Assembly (NCBI GenBank): GCA_024279035.1
Contig: JAJRSA010000037.1
Location: forward strand, 1 to 64,000
Length of the DNA stretch: 64,000 nucleotides
Origin: Alphaproteobacteria bacterium
GTDB lineage: Bacteria > Pseudomonadota > Alphaproteobacteria > Micavibrionales > Micavibrionaceae
Direction: 5' to 3'
Part shown: piece by piece, positions 7,371 to 15,793 of the stretch
Numbering within the stretch: the stretch's first letter is position 1
Layout of the letters: the number at the start of each line of letters is the position of its first letter
Translations under genes and position numbers: made by a program
The notes under the pieces: generated by a model
What the model saw: the letters and a program-made list of their open reading frames with translations, nothing else
Database searches by the model: none
What the model was told of the DNA's origin: nothing

Positions 7371-7417
7371 TCTAGAAAGGTGAGATAATATAACTCTCTA
7401 ATTTCTCACCTTCTGGA
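7371..7417 (+). promoter_or_regulatory. Long inverted repeat just upstream of ctlX
   Basis: AAGGTGAGA at 7378-7386 pairs perfectly with TCTCACCTT at 7404-7412. Pairing continues outward (TCTAGA with TCTGGA) with one unpaired base. The 17-base spacer contains GATAATAT-like sequence. The structure ends 9-13 bases before the ctlX ATG, so it could be an operator over the promoter or an RNA hairpin near the ribosome site. No T-run follows, so it is not a terminator. Confidence 0.6.
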
Positions 7418-7425
7418 TTATACCT

Positions 7426-8319
7426 ATGACTCGCCAAAGCACTAACCATATTCTTATGATCGAACCTGCCGTGTTCTACCTTAATCCTGAGACTCAAGAG
7501 ACAAATGTCTATCAAGTGGATGAGCAGGAGTCTCATGAAAAAACCTTTGCCAAGGCCTTGAAAGAGTTTCGAGACTATCGGGATTGTTTGGTGGAGCATG
7601 GAATCACCGTGACGACTTTTAAGGGCATTAAAGACTGTCCTGATCATTTATTCCCCAATTGGGCGTCCACAGGCCCTCATGGTAATCTGGTTTTGTATCC
7701 TATGCTCAGCGCCAACAGAAGTGCCGAGCGCATCACACGCATTACCAATAAGCTTGAAAAATATTACAATTTAACCCTCGATCTCCGAGAGGCAGAAGAG
7801 GAGGGGCATGCGTTGGAGAGTACGGGCTCTCTGGTGATGGATCATGTGAACCGTATTGCCTATGCAGGTCTCTCTGATCGGACAGATCAAGATCTTGTCC
7901 AATATTGGGCCAAAGCACGAGGCTATACCCTCCATACCTTCAATACCACAAGCCATGCGGGTAAGCCCGTCTATCACACGGATCTTGTGATGCATATAGG
8001 AACAAACTATGCAGGCATTTGTTCCTCATGTATAGAAGAGGACGATCGCGCGCGCATCGTTGGACAGCTCAAAGAGACCCATGATGTCGTCGAATTTGAC
8101 AACACCCAGCTCCAAGCCTTTTGCGGAAATTCCTTAGAAGTCCGCGACGGAGAAGGCCGTTACGTCCTCGCCATGTCCAAGAGCGCCCAAGCCACACTCC
8201 ACCCCGCCCAAACAGAAAAAATCCTCTCCCACATGCACACCATCATCGGCACAGATATCCCCACCATAGAACGCTATGGCGGTGGGTCAGCACGATGTTT
8301 GATGATGGAGTTGTTTTAG
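7426..8319 (+). CDS. ctlX: CtlX-type hydrolase of the amidinotransferase/arginine deiminase fold
   Basis: The product has 297 residues. It starts with the family pattern NHILMIEPAVFYLNPETQET, has the central FPNWAS segment that follows the first conserved acidic site, and TDLVMHIG that carries the active-site histidine. It ends in GGGSARCLMMELF, placing the nucleophilic Cys at residue 291, the pattern of proteins annotated as citrulline utilization hydrolase CtlX. The reaction would be hydrolysis of a ureido or guanidino group; citrulline is the family label, not something seen here. The gene stands alone behind an inverted repeat, and its 3' end overlaps the convergent GNAT-like gene by four bases. 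Confidence 0.85.
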   Translation: MTRQSTNHILMIEPAVFYLNPETQETNVYQVDEQESHEKTFAKALKEFRDYRDCLVEHGITVTTFKGIKDCPDHLFPNWASTGPHGNLVLYPMLSANRSAERITRITNKLEKYYNLTLDLREAEEEGHALESTGSLVMDHVNRIAYAGLSDRTDQDLVQYWAKARGYTLHTFNTTSHAGKPVYHTDLVMHIGTNYAGICSSCIEEDDRARIVGQLKETHDVVEFDNTQLQAFCGNSLEVRDGEGRYVLAMSKSAQATLHPAQTEKILSHMHTIIGTDIPTIERYGGGSARCLMMELF

Positions 8320-9482
8320 GCTATTTTTTGCACCATTTCAGGCTTTTTTTCTCTAGGACGCATGCCTACGGGTGTATCGTTTGGAATTGTGAGGGTCATT
8401 CTAGGCTCTGTTTCTGCGTGTTCCAATAGAGTTCCATTTTTAAAAGCGTAGTTACTGAGTATAGATTCTTGTGTTCCCACCATACTATCTTGTGCAAACC
8501 CAAATCTTTCTGTCCAGATAGAAAGGAGTTCTTGATCTTCTGGGTTAATGTGTAATTTTGCATTTTTAGTTTTACTCTCTTGGATCGCAAAAACAAGAGA
8601 TTTTGAAAGCTCATATTTATCAACAGTGTCTTTGTAGGCATCTGTGATGATGGGGGGTTCTAGAGTAATACCTTCTGTGAGGGAAAATGTTGAGAAATAC
8701 TCCCATCCAGGAACAATGGCGACGATGTTGTCAATCCCAGCCCCTCCATTTTGTACAATATACCCTTTGAAAGGCAAGTCTCCATTTTGTCTGATCATAT
8801 CTGGAGAGACACCCAAGCGCTCTATAAGATCAATATCATTTGGACGTATTCTGCGTGCTTTATAAATGCTCTTTCCATCGTCTATTTCAGATTTTTCAGC
8901 CCCTAAAATAGACTTCATATTATATGTCATTAAATTTGGTTCTGTCGCCCCCATTTTAGTAGCATATTTTTGCATGGGGACATTTCTATTGTCTGTTGCC
9001 CAGAGAAGAATGTTTCCCCCTTCCTCTTTTGTACGCTTACAGAGCTCGTGATGCATTATCTTAGCGACATTGTGCCCGTCATTATTTCTCCCTAAACCTC
9101 TGAAAGATTCAGCCACAAAAAAATCTTCATTATAGGAGGCACGTTGTCCTTTATGATTGATCATAGGGTAATATATGCTGTATCCAGCTAACCCCATATT
9201 TTCTGCATACACAACAAAACCACGAATAAAGTTTCCTTTTTTATCTAGTTTTCTTTTTAGAGTAGAAGGGGCTCCTCTGTATTCAGATCTATGGAGAGAG
9301 GCTTGGTTTTCAATAAGTGTGTTCAGGGAATTAATATTCACGCTGTGCGGGAGGTCATTTACTCCTTGTATGATGTCTTGTATGTTATGGACATGAAAAA
9401 CGACAGATTCCACAGGTTGAGCTTTAAGGAAACCCTTTACCCTTTTTGCAGATTCTTTGAATCCTACTGTAGATGAATCCAT
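8316..9482 (-). CDS. GNAT-fold protein, probably two GNAT-like halves
   Basis: The product has 388 residues. The first half shows a GNAT acetyl-CoA motif A: EDFFVAESFRGLGRNNDG, followed by VAKIMHHEL and the late-strand pattern NVPMQKYATKMGA. The second half repeats the general layout (ISIWTERFGFA-like ending) but lacks a clear pyrophosphate loop, so it may be a degenerate second GNAT domain. The acceptor substrate is unknown. It follows the HTH regulator at 9486 with a three-base gap, so the two form an operon and are likely functional partners. Confidence 0.65.
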   Translation of the reverse strand: MDSSTVGFKESAKRVKGFLKAQPVESVVFHVHNIQDIIQGVNDLPHSVNINSLNTLIENQASLHRSEYRGAPSTLKRKLDKKGNFIRGFVVYAENMGLAGYSIYYPMINHKGQRASYNEDFFVAESFRGLGRNNDGHNVAKIMHHELCKRTKEEGGNILLWATDNRNVPMQKYATKMGATEPNLMTYNMKSILGAEKSEIDDGKSIYKARRIRPNDIDLIERLGVSPDMIRQNGDLPFKGYIVQNGGAGIDNIVAIVPGWEYFSTFSLTEGITLEPPIITDAYKDTVDKYELSKSLVFAIQESKTKNAKLHINPEDQELLSIWTERFGFAQDSMVGTQESILSNYAFKNGTLLEHAETEPRMTLTIPNDTPVGMRPREKKPEMVQKIA

Positions 9483-9485
9483 TCC

Positions 9486-10169
9486 TTACTCCTCTATGTA
9501 TTTTTCAGGAATTATTGATTGATCAACTAGACCCTGTGGAGGTGTAATTGAAGCTTCCCAAATAAACTGGAATTGATTTCTGTAGGCTTGCGCAACGATC
9601 GATTGTCTTATGATGATGATCATTGGTTCTGGTTCAAAGAGTGTAAGTGCTAGATTGTCACCATACACAACAAAGGGAACGGTAGAAAATTGATTTTTTG
9701 GAATCCAACGATATTCTGCATACTTTTTGGCAGGAAAATAATCATCTCCTTCTTTTTGAATAATTTTCAAGCGTTTTGATTTTAAGGATTGCATGCGTTT
9801 TACATGAGGATAGGCTTCTTCACCCAACCAATTAGCAAATCTAATATCATCAATATGTGCTTGTAAGACTTCACGATCATCCTTTTGCATTGTTTCATAG
9901 AGATCATAAGAATATCTATGAAAGCCATCAATGCCTTTCAAGGTATCAACCTGTGCTGTTTTTGTCCTTATTCCTCCATCAATAAATTCAATTCCTGCCC
10001 CCTCAAACGCTGCTCTAATAATCTTCAACGTACTCGCCCGTGCCTTTGTTGCACCTTTTTCGATGCTCCCGATGGAGGTTGTCGAGATATCTGTACGGTC
10101 GGTGAGGTCTTGTTGACTCCAGCCTAGAATGCCTCGGGCGCCTCGGATTTGTGCGGTTGTGATTGTCAT
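9486..10169 (-). CDS. XRE-type HTH regulator with TrmB/PLD-like C-terminal domain (paralogue 2)
   Basis: The product has 227 residues. The HTH is at residues 1-65 (IRGARGILGWSQQDLTDRTDISTTSIGSIEKG). The C-terminal domain shares blocks with the regulator at 5540: YRWIPKNQFSTVPFVVYGDN, then MIIIIRQSIVAQAYRNQFQF and a W. The two proteins are paralogues at moderate divergence. The gene leads an operon with the GNAT-like protein and has the TCTTAACAC motif upstream. A sensor role for the C-terminal domain is inferred. Confidence 0.8.
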   Translation of the reverse strand: MTITTAQIRGARGILGWSQQDLTDRTDISTTSIGSIEKGATKARASTLKIIRAAFEGAGIEFIDGGIRTKTAQVDTLKGIDGFHRYSYDLYETMQKDDREVLQAHIDDIRFANWLGEEAYPHVKRMQSLKSKRLKIIQKEGDDYFPAKKYAEYRWIPKNQFSTVPFVVYGDNLALTLFEPEPMIIIIRQSIVAQAYRNQFQFIWEASITPPQGLVDQSIIPEKYIEE

Positions 10170-10195
10170 GTTTGTCTCTGTTCTCTTTATTTGTG

Positions 10196-10204
10196 TCTTA
10201 ACAC
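10196..10204 (-). promoter_or_regulatory. TCTTAACAC motif upstream of HTH paralogue 2
   Basis: Same nine bases as at 6201-6209 and at nearly the same distance (26 against 22 bases) from the start codon of the paralogous gene. Possible shared operator or promoter element. Confidence 0.35.
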
Positions 10205-10486
10205 ATGGAGTGGTTTAAGAGTATGGGGGCGTTTATACGCGACGCGCTTATCAATTGCAAGTAAAATATGAAAAATAGCCAGTATTTTATGTGAATTAAT
10301 ATTCCATCATCTTTTGAAAAAATAAAATAAAACACTCCTTTAGAGCAAGTTATTTGTCGTATGTCCTGTAACTTATTTTTTCCTTAAGCTGTTTTTCTCT
10401 TATATACGCTCAATTTAAGCCTTTATAAAGCGTTGTCAAGCATGAGGGAGTATTTATGTCTTTAAATGGCAGGGGTTTGTTTTTTA

Positions 10487-10525
10487 ACCACGGATGGACA
10501 CGGATAAACACGGATAATTCTTCTT
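10487..10525. repeat. Second copy of the ACCACGGATGGACACGGAT dispersed repeat
   Basis: The 39 bases align without gaps to 3659-3697, differing at about five positions, and both copies end in ATTCTTCTT. The unit is internally repetitive (GGATNNACAC). It has no adjacent inverted partner here, unlike the first copy. Confidence 0.75.
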
Positions 10526-10557
10526 ATGTATGGCTATATCTGCAAGAGTCTCTTTGC

Positions 10558-10585
10558 CGTCCTCCTGAACGTGTTTCATGATCTA
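10558..10585. repeat. Degenerate half of the type A REP palindrome
   Basis: CCGTCCTCCTGAACGTGTTTCATGATCT corresponds, with four mismatches, to the left half of the core in the element at 3947-4073. The other half is missing. Confidence 0.55.
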
Positions 10586-10599
10586 TTGAATGCGCCCTT

Positions 10600-12642
10600 T
10601 TAGAGCAATCCCTCCCGTCGAAAGAGGGCGTCTGGATCAGCGTCTCGTCCTCGGAAATTGCGGTAGAGTTGTGCGGGGTCGAGGCTTCCGCCTTTTTCCA
10701 GAATCATTTCTCTGTATTTTTTGGCGGTGTCTTGATTGTAGAGGCCTGTCTCTAGAAAAGCTTCAAAAGCATCCGCATCAAGGACTTCTGCCCATTTATA
10801 GCTGTAATACCCTGCGGCATAACCTCCTGCGAAAATATGTCCAAAAGAGGTTGATGTGGGGCCTCCATAGCGCGGGAAGAAGGTGGTGTCTTTGGTGATT
10901 TCATCTTCAAAATCTGTAATGTTTTTAAGGTCAGGATTGGGAATAGAGTGATAAGACATATCGAGAAGAGACATAGAGGTCTGGCGTAATCCTCCCCAGC
11001 CATTCATATAGTTTTTACTGGCACGAAGCTTGTCAATCAGATCTATTGGAATAGGATTTCCCGTCTCATAATGCCCAGAGACAAGGGCAAGAGTTTCAGG
11101 GTGATAGAGCCAGTTTTCTTGGAGTTGGGAGGGGAGTTCCACAAAATCCCACAAGACATTTGTCCCTGATGTGGAGGCATAGCGTGTGCGACCTAACAAT
11201 CCATGCAGAGCATGTCCCATCTCATGAAAGAGGGTTTCAACATCGTTAAAAGAGAGAAGGCTAGGGCGCTCTTTTGTCGCTTTAGGAAAGTTACAGACAA
11301 TTTCCATGACGGCGGGTGGTGTTTCGCCTTTAAAGAGCCCGTGATCTCTAAAGCTTGATTTCCATGCGCCCGAGCGCTTGTTTTTACGGACATAGAAATC
11401 AGTATAGAGCACACCAAACACATCGCCACTGTCTTTGTCTGCGACTTCAAAAACAGGGACATTTTTGTGCCATGTTTGAATATCTGTGCGTTGGGTAAAA
11501 GAGAGGTTAAAGAGCTTTGAAAAATGCTCAAACGTCCCATCCAATACTTTTTGGAGAGGGAAATAGGGGCGCAGTTCCTCTTCCGAGAAATCAAAGAGCG
11601 CTACTTTGCGCTTTTCAGAGAGATAGCCGACATCCCATGGTTTAATGTTTTCAATATCTGTGGTCTCTGAGGCAAAAAGTTTGAGCTCTGCAAAGTCTTT
11701 TTCGGCCGCGGGCTTATATATATTTTTTGTTTTCTCCAGAAAATCCATAACGGTTTTTGTGGTTTTTGCCATACGGTCTTCGAGCACAAAATCGGAATAG
11801 CAGGCATAGCCCATGAGCTTCATTTTCTCATTGCGCAATTTTACAATTGTACGGAGTGTGTCTGTATTATCATATTCTCCGCCGTAACCTCTGTTGCTAA
11901 AGGCCTTCCAAAGTGTCTCCCTCAAATCTCTGTTGTCGGCGTAGGTGATGAAGGGAATATAGCTTGGAAAATCAAGCGTGAAGAGCCATTCTCCCTCATA
12001 GCCTTTCTCAAGGGCAACTTGTTGGGCGCTGTCAATGGCGGTCTCAGGGAGGCCTGAAAGGTCTTTTTGATCTGTGATCCGCAATTCAAACTCTGCCGAG
12101 GATTTAATCAAATTATTCGAAAATTCAGGGCTAAGTGTTGAAGATTGTTGATTGAGCTCTTTGAGCTTTTCTTGATCTTCTTGGTTCAATAACGCCCCAC
12201 TGCGTACGAATCCATCATAGGTGTCATCTAACAGCGTGCGTTCCACGTCGTTATAGTCATGATTGCCTTTGTCGTCATACACGGCTTTGATCCGTTGAAA
12301 GATGTCTGCATCCATGGACACTTCACTGGAAAACAAGGAGGTCATAGGGCCTATATCTTCGGCTAAAGCCTGATACTCATCACTCCCAAGGACAGAGAGC
12401 AAATTATAATAAATTCCTGCAATATACCCCAAATCATCCGAGCATGTTTCTAAGGCCTCAATAGTGTTGGTAAAATTAGGGGCTTTAGGATTGCTTTTGA
12501 TCTTTTCAATGTTAGAGCGTGCCGACTCAATGCTTACCTCAAGGGCGGGTACAAAATGCTCTGCCTTGATGTCATCAAAGGGCGGTGTACCATAGGGCGT
12601 ATCAAAATGCTTAAGGAGAGGGTTATCGGTGTTGTGAGTCAT
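10600..12642 (-). CDS. dcp: Peptidyl-dipeptidase Dcp (M3 metallopeptidase)
   Basis: The product has 680 residues, full length for the family. The zinc motif FHEMGHALHGLL puts HEMGH at residues 473-477. It is followed by the Dcp-type sequence RYASTSGTNVLWDFVELPSQ, rather than the PrlC/OpdA form. The C-terminus has YSYKWAEVLDADAFEAF and GRDADPDALFRREGLL. The enzyme removes dipeptides from peptide C-termini in the cytoplasm or periplasm; no signal peptide is seen here. It lies 24 bases downstream of the HETIH protein gene, which is probably in the same operon. Confidence 0.93.
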   Translation of the reverse strand: MTHNTDNPLLKHFDTPYGTPPFDDIKAEHFVPALEVSIESARSNIEKIKSNPKAPNFTNTIEALETCSDDLGYIAGIYYNLLSVLGSDEYQALAEDIGPMTSLFSSEVSMDADIFQRIKAVYDDKGNHDYNDVERTLLDDTYDGFVRSGALLNQEDQEKLKELNQQSSTLSPEFSNNLIKSSAEFELRITDQKDLSGLPETAIDSAQQVALEKGYEGEWLFTLDFPSYIPFITYADNRDLRETLWKAFSNRGYGGEYDNTDTLRTIVKLRNEKMKLMGYACYSDFVLEDRMAKTTKTVMDFLEKTKNIYKPAAEKDFAELKLFASETTDIENIKPWDVGYLSEKRKVALFDFSEEELRPYFPLQKVLDGTFEHFSKLFNLSFTQRTDIQTWHKNVPVFEVADKDSGDVFGVLYTDFYVRKNKRSGAWKSSFRDHGLFKGETPPAVMEIVCNFPKATKERPSLLSFNDVETLFHEMGHALHGLLGRTRYASTSGTNVLWDFVELPSQLQENWLYHPETLALVSGHYETGNPIPIDLIDKLRASKNYMNGWGGLRQTSMSLLDMSYHSIPNPDLKNITDFEDEITKDTTFFPRYGGPTSTSFGHIFAGGYAAGYYSYKWAEVLDADAFEAFLETGLYNQDTAKKYREMILEKGGSLDPAQLYRNFRGRDADPDALFRREGLL

Positions 12643-12666
12643 AATGCCTAATTCTGTTTTTTATGT

Positions 12667-13566
12667 TTATGGTAGGCACAGGCTATATGACTTGAAGGGG
12701 TTACGCAACTTTAGACTGTGGGGGGGGAACATGGCTCTGAGTTCGTTTTTGAATAATGCTTGATGTTCGAAAGCAACAGCTTCTGTGCATTGGCGTCTAT
12801 AGGCGTTATAAAATCCAGAGGGAATCATACCGTTGAAGTGCTCTAGTTTTTGCCATATCTCTCCATCCGGCGTTAAGCCTCCAAGGAGGGGATGTTGTTC
12901 CCTATCGTATGAAACGCCTAATTGAAAGCCCTGATCATGAATGGTTTCGTGATGAACAGTTGAGGCGAACGTAAAAATATCGCCTGAAACATCTTCATGG
13001 AGATTGATTTTAAGTGTTCTTGCGTTGGTGTCTATCTGTCCAGAAAATGAGCCACATAATAGACTATAGTTAGGTGATCTTTCTTGTCTAGAAAACGTCA
13101 TGGATGTAGATTTAAAAGGAATAGAACATTTATAATAAGGTGCCGTGATGTTTGAAGCCTCGACCTGACAAAGATGTATCTCCCACAAAAGTTGTTGTAA
13201 ATCATTTTCTGAAGGGTGAGTAGCAGAGTCAAAAGCCTCAGACAAAAAGGAAGAATCGGATATCAATTCTGTAGTGAGTTGACGACTGGCCGTTAAAAAG
13301 TCTTTGTAGGCTTCAGAGTGCTCAATAGAATCTGTGATTTGACTCAGGACATACTCATGACGAAAGAATTGTTTGAAAGGCTCTTTCTTTGTCTCAATAC
13401 GATGTCCTGTATCTCCTCTAAAGTCAGGGCATTTATTTTTAACATCCTTAAGAATAAGAGCAATGGTATTATAACGTCGTGCCAAAGGCACTTGTTTCCA
13501 TTGCGCTTGCCGTGTTCCTACGGCTTCCTGCAGGGATTGTTCTGAGACCTCATGATATATACGCAT
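12667..13566 (-). CDS. Uncharacterised protein with HETIH zinc-protease-like motif
   Basis: The product has 299 residues from the ATG at 13566; a TTG four codons earlier is less likely. It begins MRIYHEVSEQSLQEA. The region FASTVHHETIHDQGFQLG carries HETIH at residues 206-210, fitting HExxH. About 60 residues on, CTEAVAFEHQ supplies a possible third zinc ligand. No signal peptide. The N-terminal 150 residues are unrecognised. It sits directly upstream of dcp, so a role in peptide breakdown is a reasonable guess but only that. A chance HExxH cannot be ruled out. Confidence 0.6.
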   Translation of the reverse strand: MRIYHEVSEQSLQEAVGTRQAQWKQVPLARRYNTIALILKDVKNKCPDFRGDTGHRIETKKEPFKQFFRHEYVLSQITDSIEHSEAYKDFLTASRQLTTELISDSSFLSEAFDSATHPSENDLQQLLWEIHLCQVEASNITAPYYKCSIPFKSTSMTFSRQERSPNYSLLCGSFSGQIDTNARTLKINLHEDVSGDIFTFASTVHHETIHDQGFQLGVSYDREQHPLLGGLTPDGEIWQKLEHFNGMIPSGFYNAYRRQCTEAVAFEHQALFKNELRAMFPPHSLKLRNPFKSYSLCLP

Positions 13567-13677
13567 AAATAGACCCAATAATTACCGAGTACGTATATAG
13601 ACATAAAATAGCACTGTGTGTCAATATTTTTCGAGTGTGTCTTGCATTTATCATGAGAACGACATACCACAGTTCCT

Positions 13678-15387
13678 ATGAAGGGCGCGCCACGATCCAA
13701 AGAGTTTGATGATATTTACTTTTCGCAAGACGATGGGCTTGCGGAGACGGCATTTGTATTTTTGAAGGGGAATGATTTGCCTGAGGCGTGGGAGGGGAAG
13801 GATCATTTTACCATTGCAGAAACAGGGTTTGGGACGGGGTTAAACTTTTTGGCGACGTGGGATCTTTTTGAGAAAACAGCCTTGAAAGCACAGCGCCTTG
13901 ATTTTATATCTTTTGAGCAATATCCCCTCTCTGTCGAGGAGATAAGAGAGGTTTTGGCGCCATGGGGAGAGCGTTTTGAAGGTAAAATTGATCGGTTTTT
14001 GGATCTCTATCCTCTCCGCATCCCTGGTGTACATAGTGTGTGCCTGAGTGAGAATGTGTTTTTGACGCTCCTCTTTGATGATATCAATGAGAGCCTTCCG
14101 ACGCTGTCGGGATATAGTGTGGATACGTGGTTTTTAGATGGGTTTACCCCCGCTAAAAACCCTCAGATGTGGACGGAAACGGTGTTTCACAATATGGCAC
14201 GCCTCTCACATGATCAAACACGCTTTGCAACCTTTACGGCCTCGGGCGAGGTCAAAAGAGGTTTGCAAAAGGCGGGGTTTGATGTTGAAAAAACCGCAGG
14301 GTTTGGACGAAAGAGAGAGCGTTTAGTTGGGCATCTAAATAAAGGTAGAAAAAGAGAAATAAGAAATACAAATCGTTCCGTTGCAATTATTGGGGGAGGG
14401 CTAGCAGGGACAGCCTGCGCCTATTGGTTTAAAAAGCAGGGTTTAAGTCCTGTTATTTTTGAACAATCGCCTTCTTTTGCGGCCGAGGCATCGGGGAATG
14501 AGCGAGGGATGGTGAATCCTCGCTTGTCTAAACTCCGTAATTCTGATGCCGATTTTTATATGCAAGGCTTTGCAATGGCGGTGCGCGAGATGAAACAGCT
14601 CTCTCATACTCATGATATAGACTTCCATCCCTGTGGGGCGTTGCATCTCATGCATAATGCGGATATGGAGATCCGTTATCCTGCGACGGTTCAAAATTGG
14701 GGGTGGCATGAGGATCACGCGCGGATTGTGAGTGCGGCGGAGGCCTCTGAGATTGCAGGGATTCCTCTTGAACGCGCGGCACTGTATTTGCCCGATGCGG
14801 CGAGTGTAAACCCCAGAAAACTCTGTGAAGCATATGCGTTTGGGGTTGAAACACATTTCAATACAAAATTGAACGAACTTATGCGGGAAGGGGATCGCTA
14901 TTTTATAGAAGGTAGGCTGTTTGATGCCGTAATTTTAGCCAATGGCAGTGGTGTTAAAGCATTTAAGCAGGCAAAAGAGCTCCCTTTATATACTGTGCGT
15001 GGACAAATGAGCATGGCACAAGCCACGCCAGAGACTTACAAACTCAAAACAATTCTCAATTACAGAGGCTATCTCTCTCCTGCATTCGATGGTCTGCATG
15101 CGCTAGGCTCAACCTTTGATCGAGAGACCCTTCATACGCAGTGTTTAGGCACGGATGATCAAGAGATCTTCTCTTATATGGAAGCCACAATTCCCTCTCT
15201 GAAAGGAGTGTTAATGCCCCATGAAAGCCGCGCCTCCTTGCGTGTGTCCTCTAAATACCGTTTTCCCATGTTTGCAGAGATAGCGCCCAATTTATATGTC
15301 TCCACCGCGCATGGCTCTCATGGCTTAGTCAGTACGTTACAATGTGCGAGGCTTATTTTTTATCATATGTATATTAAAAATCCTTGA
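13678..15387 (+). CDS. mnmC: Bifunctional tRNA mnm5s2U biosynthesis protein MnmC
   Basis: The product has 569 residues with both halves present. The methyltransferase half (about 1-220) has FDDIYFSQDDGLAETAFVFL, the SAM loop ETGFGTGLNFL and WFLDGFTPAKNPQMW. The oxidase half begins with the FAD Rossmann motif VAIIGGGLAGTACA near residue 235, then EASGNERGMVNPRL and the C-terminal STAHGSHGL. It converts cmnm5 to nm5 (FAD part) and nm5 to mnm5 (SAM part) at the wobble uridine of several tRNAs. A stop codon lies eight codons upstream in frame, which limits the start to this ATG. Confidence 0.94.
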   Translation: MKGAPRSKEFDDIYFSQDDGLAETAFVFLKGNDLPEAWEGKDHFTIAETGFGTGLNFLATWDLFEKTALKAQRLDFISFEQYPLSVEEIREVLAPWGERFEGKIDRFLDLYPLRIPGVHSVCLSENVFLTLLFDDINESLPTLSGYSVDTWFLDGFTPAKNPQMWTETVFHNMARLSHDQTRFATFTASGEVKRGLQKAGFDVEKTAGFGRKRERLVGHLNKGRKREIRNTNRSVAIIGGGLAGTACAYWFKKQGLSPVIFEQSPSFAAEASGNERGMVNPRLSKLRNSDADFYMQGFAMAVREMKQLSHTHDIDFHPCGALHLMHNADMEIRYPATVQNWGWHEDHARIVSAAEASEIAGIPLERAALYLPDAASVNPRKLCEAYAFGVETHFNTKLNELMREGDRYFIEGRLFDAVILANGSGVKAFKQAKELPLYTVRGQMSMAQATPETYKLKTILNYRGYLSPAFDGLHALGSTFDRETLHTQCLGTDDQEIFSYMEATIPSLKGVLMPHESRASLRVSSKYRFPMFAEIAPNLYVSTAHGSHGLVSTLQCARLIFYHMYIKNP

Positions 15388-15454
15388 CCTTTTTGTTTAT
15401 ATTGTGTATATCCATATTTTAAGTTTTGAAATAGTCAAGAATAAGGTGTGAATT

Positions 15455-15712
15455 ATGATCAATCAAAAAATCTCAGCAGCAGGATGGGCATTAGCTAGTG
15501 GCTGTATGCTTGTAGGTGTGCTAGGCGGGGTACTTTTGTGTACACCTGCTAAAGAGAAACAAATAAAGGCAGAAGCAGAACAACAGACTGTTCTTATGAA
15601 TGCGTTTACTGCAAGTACATGTAAAGACCACATAGGTCAGGGCTTATCTCTTTCTCAAGAACAATGTGAAGGAGATATGCAGAAAAACTTTGCGAGAATA
15701 TTGACCCTCTAA
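15455..15712 (+). CDS. Small protein with N-terminal membrane segment
   Basis: The product has 85 residues. Residues 8-30 are hydrophobic (GWALASGCMLVGVLGGVLLC), followed by a charged, helical segment (KEKQIKAEAEQQ) and two cysteines (TCKDH, EQCEG) spaced 14 apart in the outer part. It could be a single-pass membrane protein with a disulfide hairpin in the periplasm. AATAAGGTG upstream gives a weak ribosome site. No family recognised. Confidence 0.5.
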   Translation: MINQKISAAGWALASGCMLVGVLGGVLLCTPAKEKQIKAEAEQQTVLMNAFTASTCKDHIGQGLSLSQEQCEGDMQKNFARILTL

Positions 15713-15793
15713 GACCATTCACATCTTTATTTGTACATTTTATACTCTTCAATTGACCCTATGAGATAAGATTGTAAACATAGGCGGATGTTT

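Larger units (their letters stand above)
10205..10599. other. Intergenic stretch with repeat debris, no gene
   Basis: An AT-rich gap upstream of the HTH gene and downstream of dcp. It contains the dispersed repeat at 10487-10525 and a degenerate REP half at 10558-10585. A 41-codon frame at 10456-10581 has a fair ribosome site but is made almost wholly of repeat sequence, so I do not count it as a gene. Confidence 0.5.

Noticed and set aside
5540-10169. The 5.5-10.2 kb stretch as a prophage
   Set aside because: No phage structural, integrase or lysis genes are present; only regulators, enzymes and repeats.
10456-10581. 41-codon frame with a GAGGGAG ribosome-site-like sequence
   Set aside because: Most of it is the dispersed GGATNNACAC repeat and a degenerate REP half, so the frame is probably accidental.
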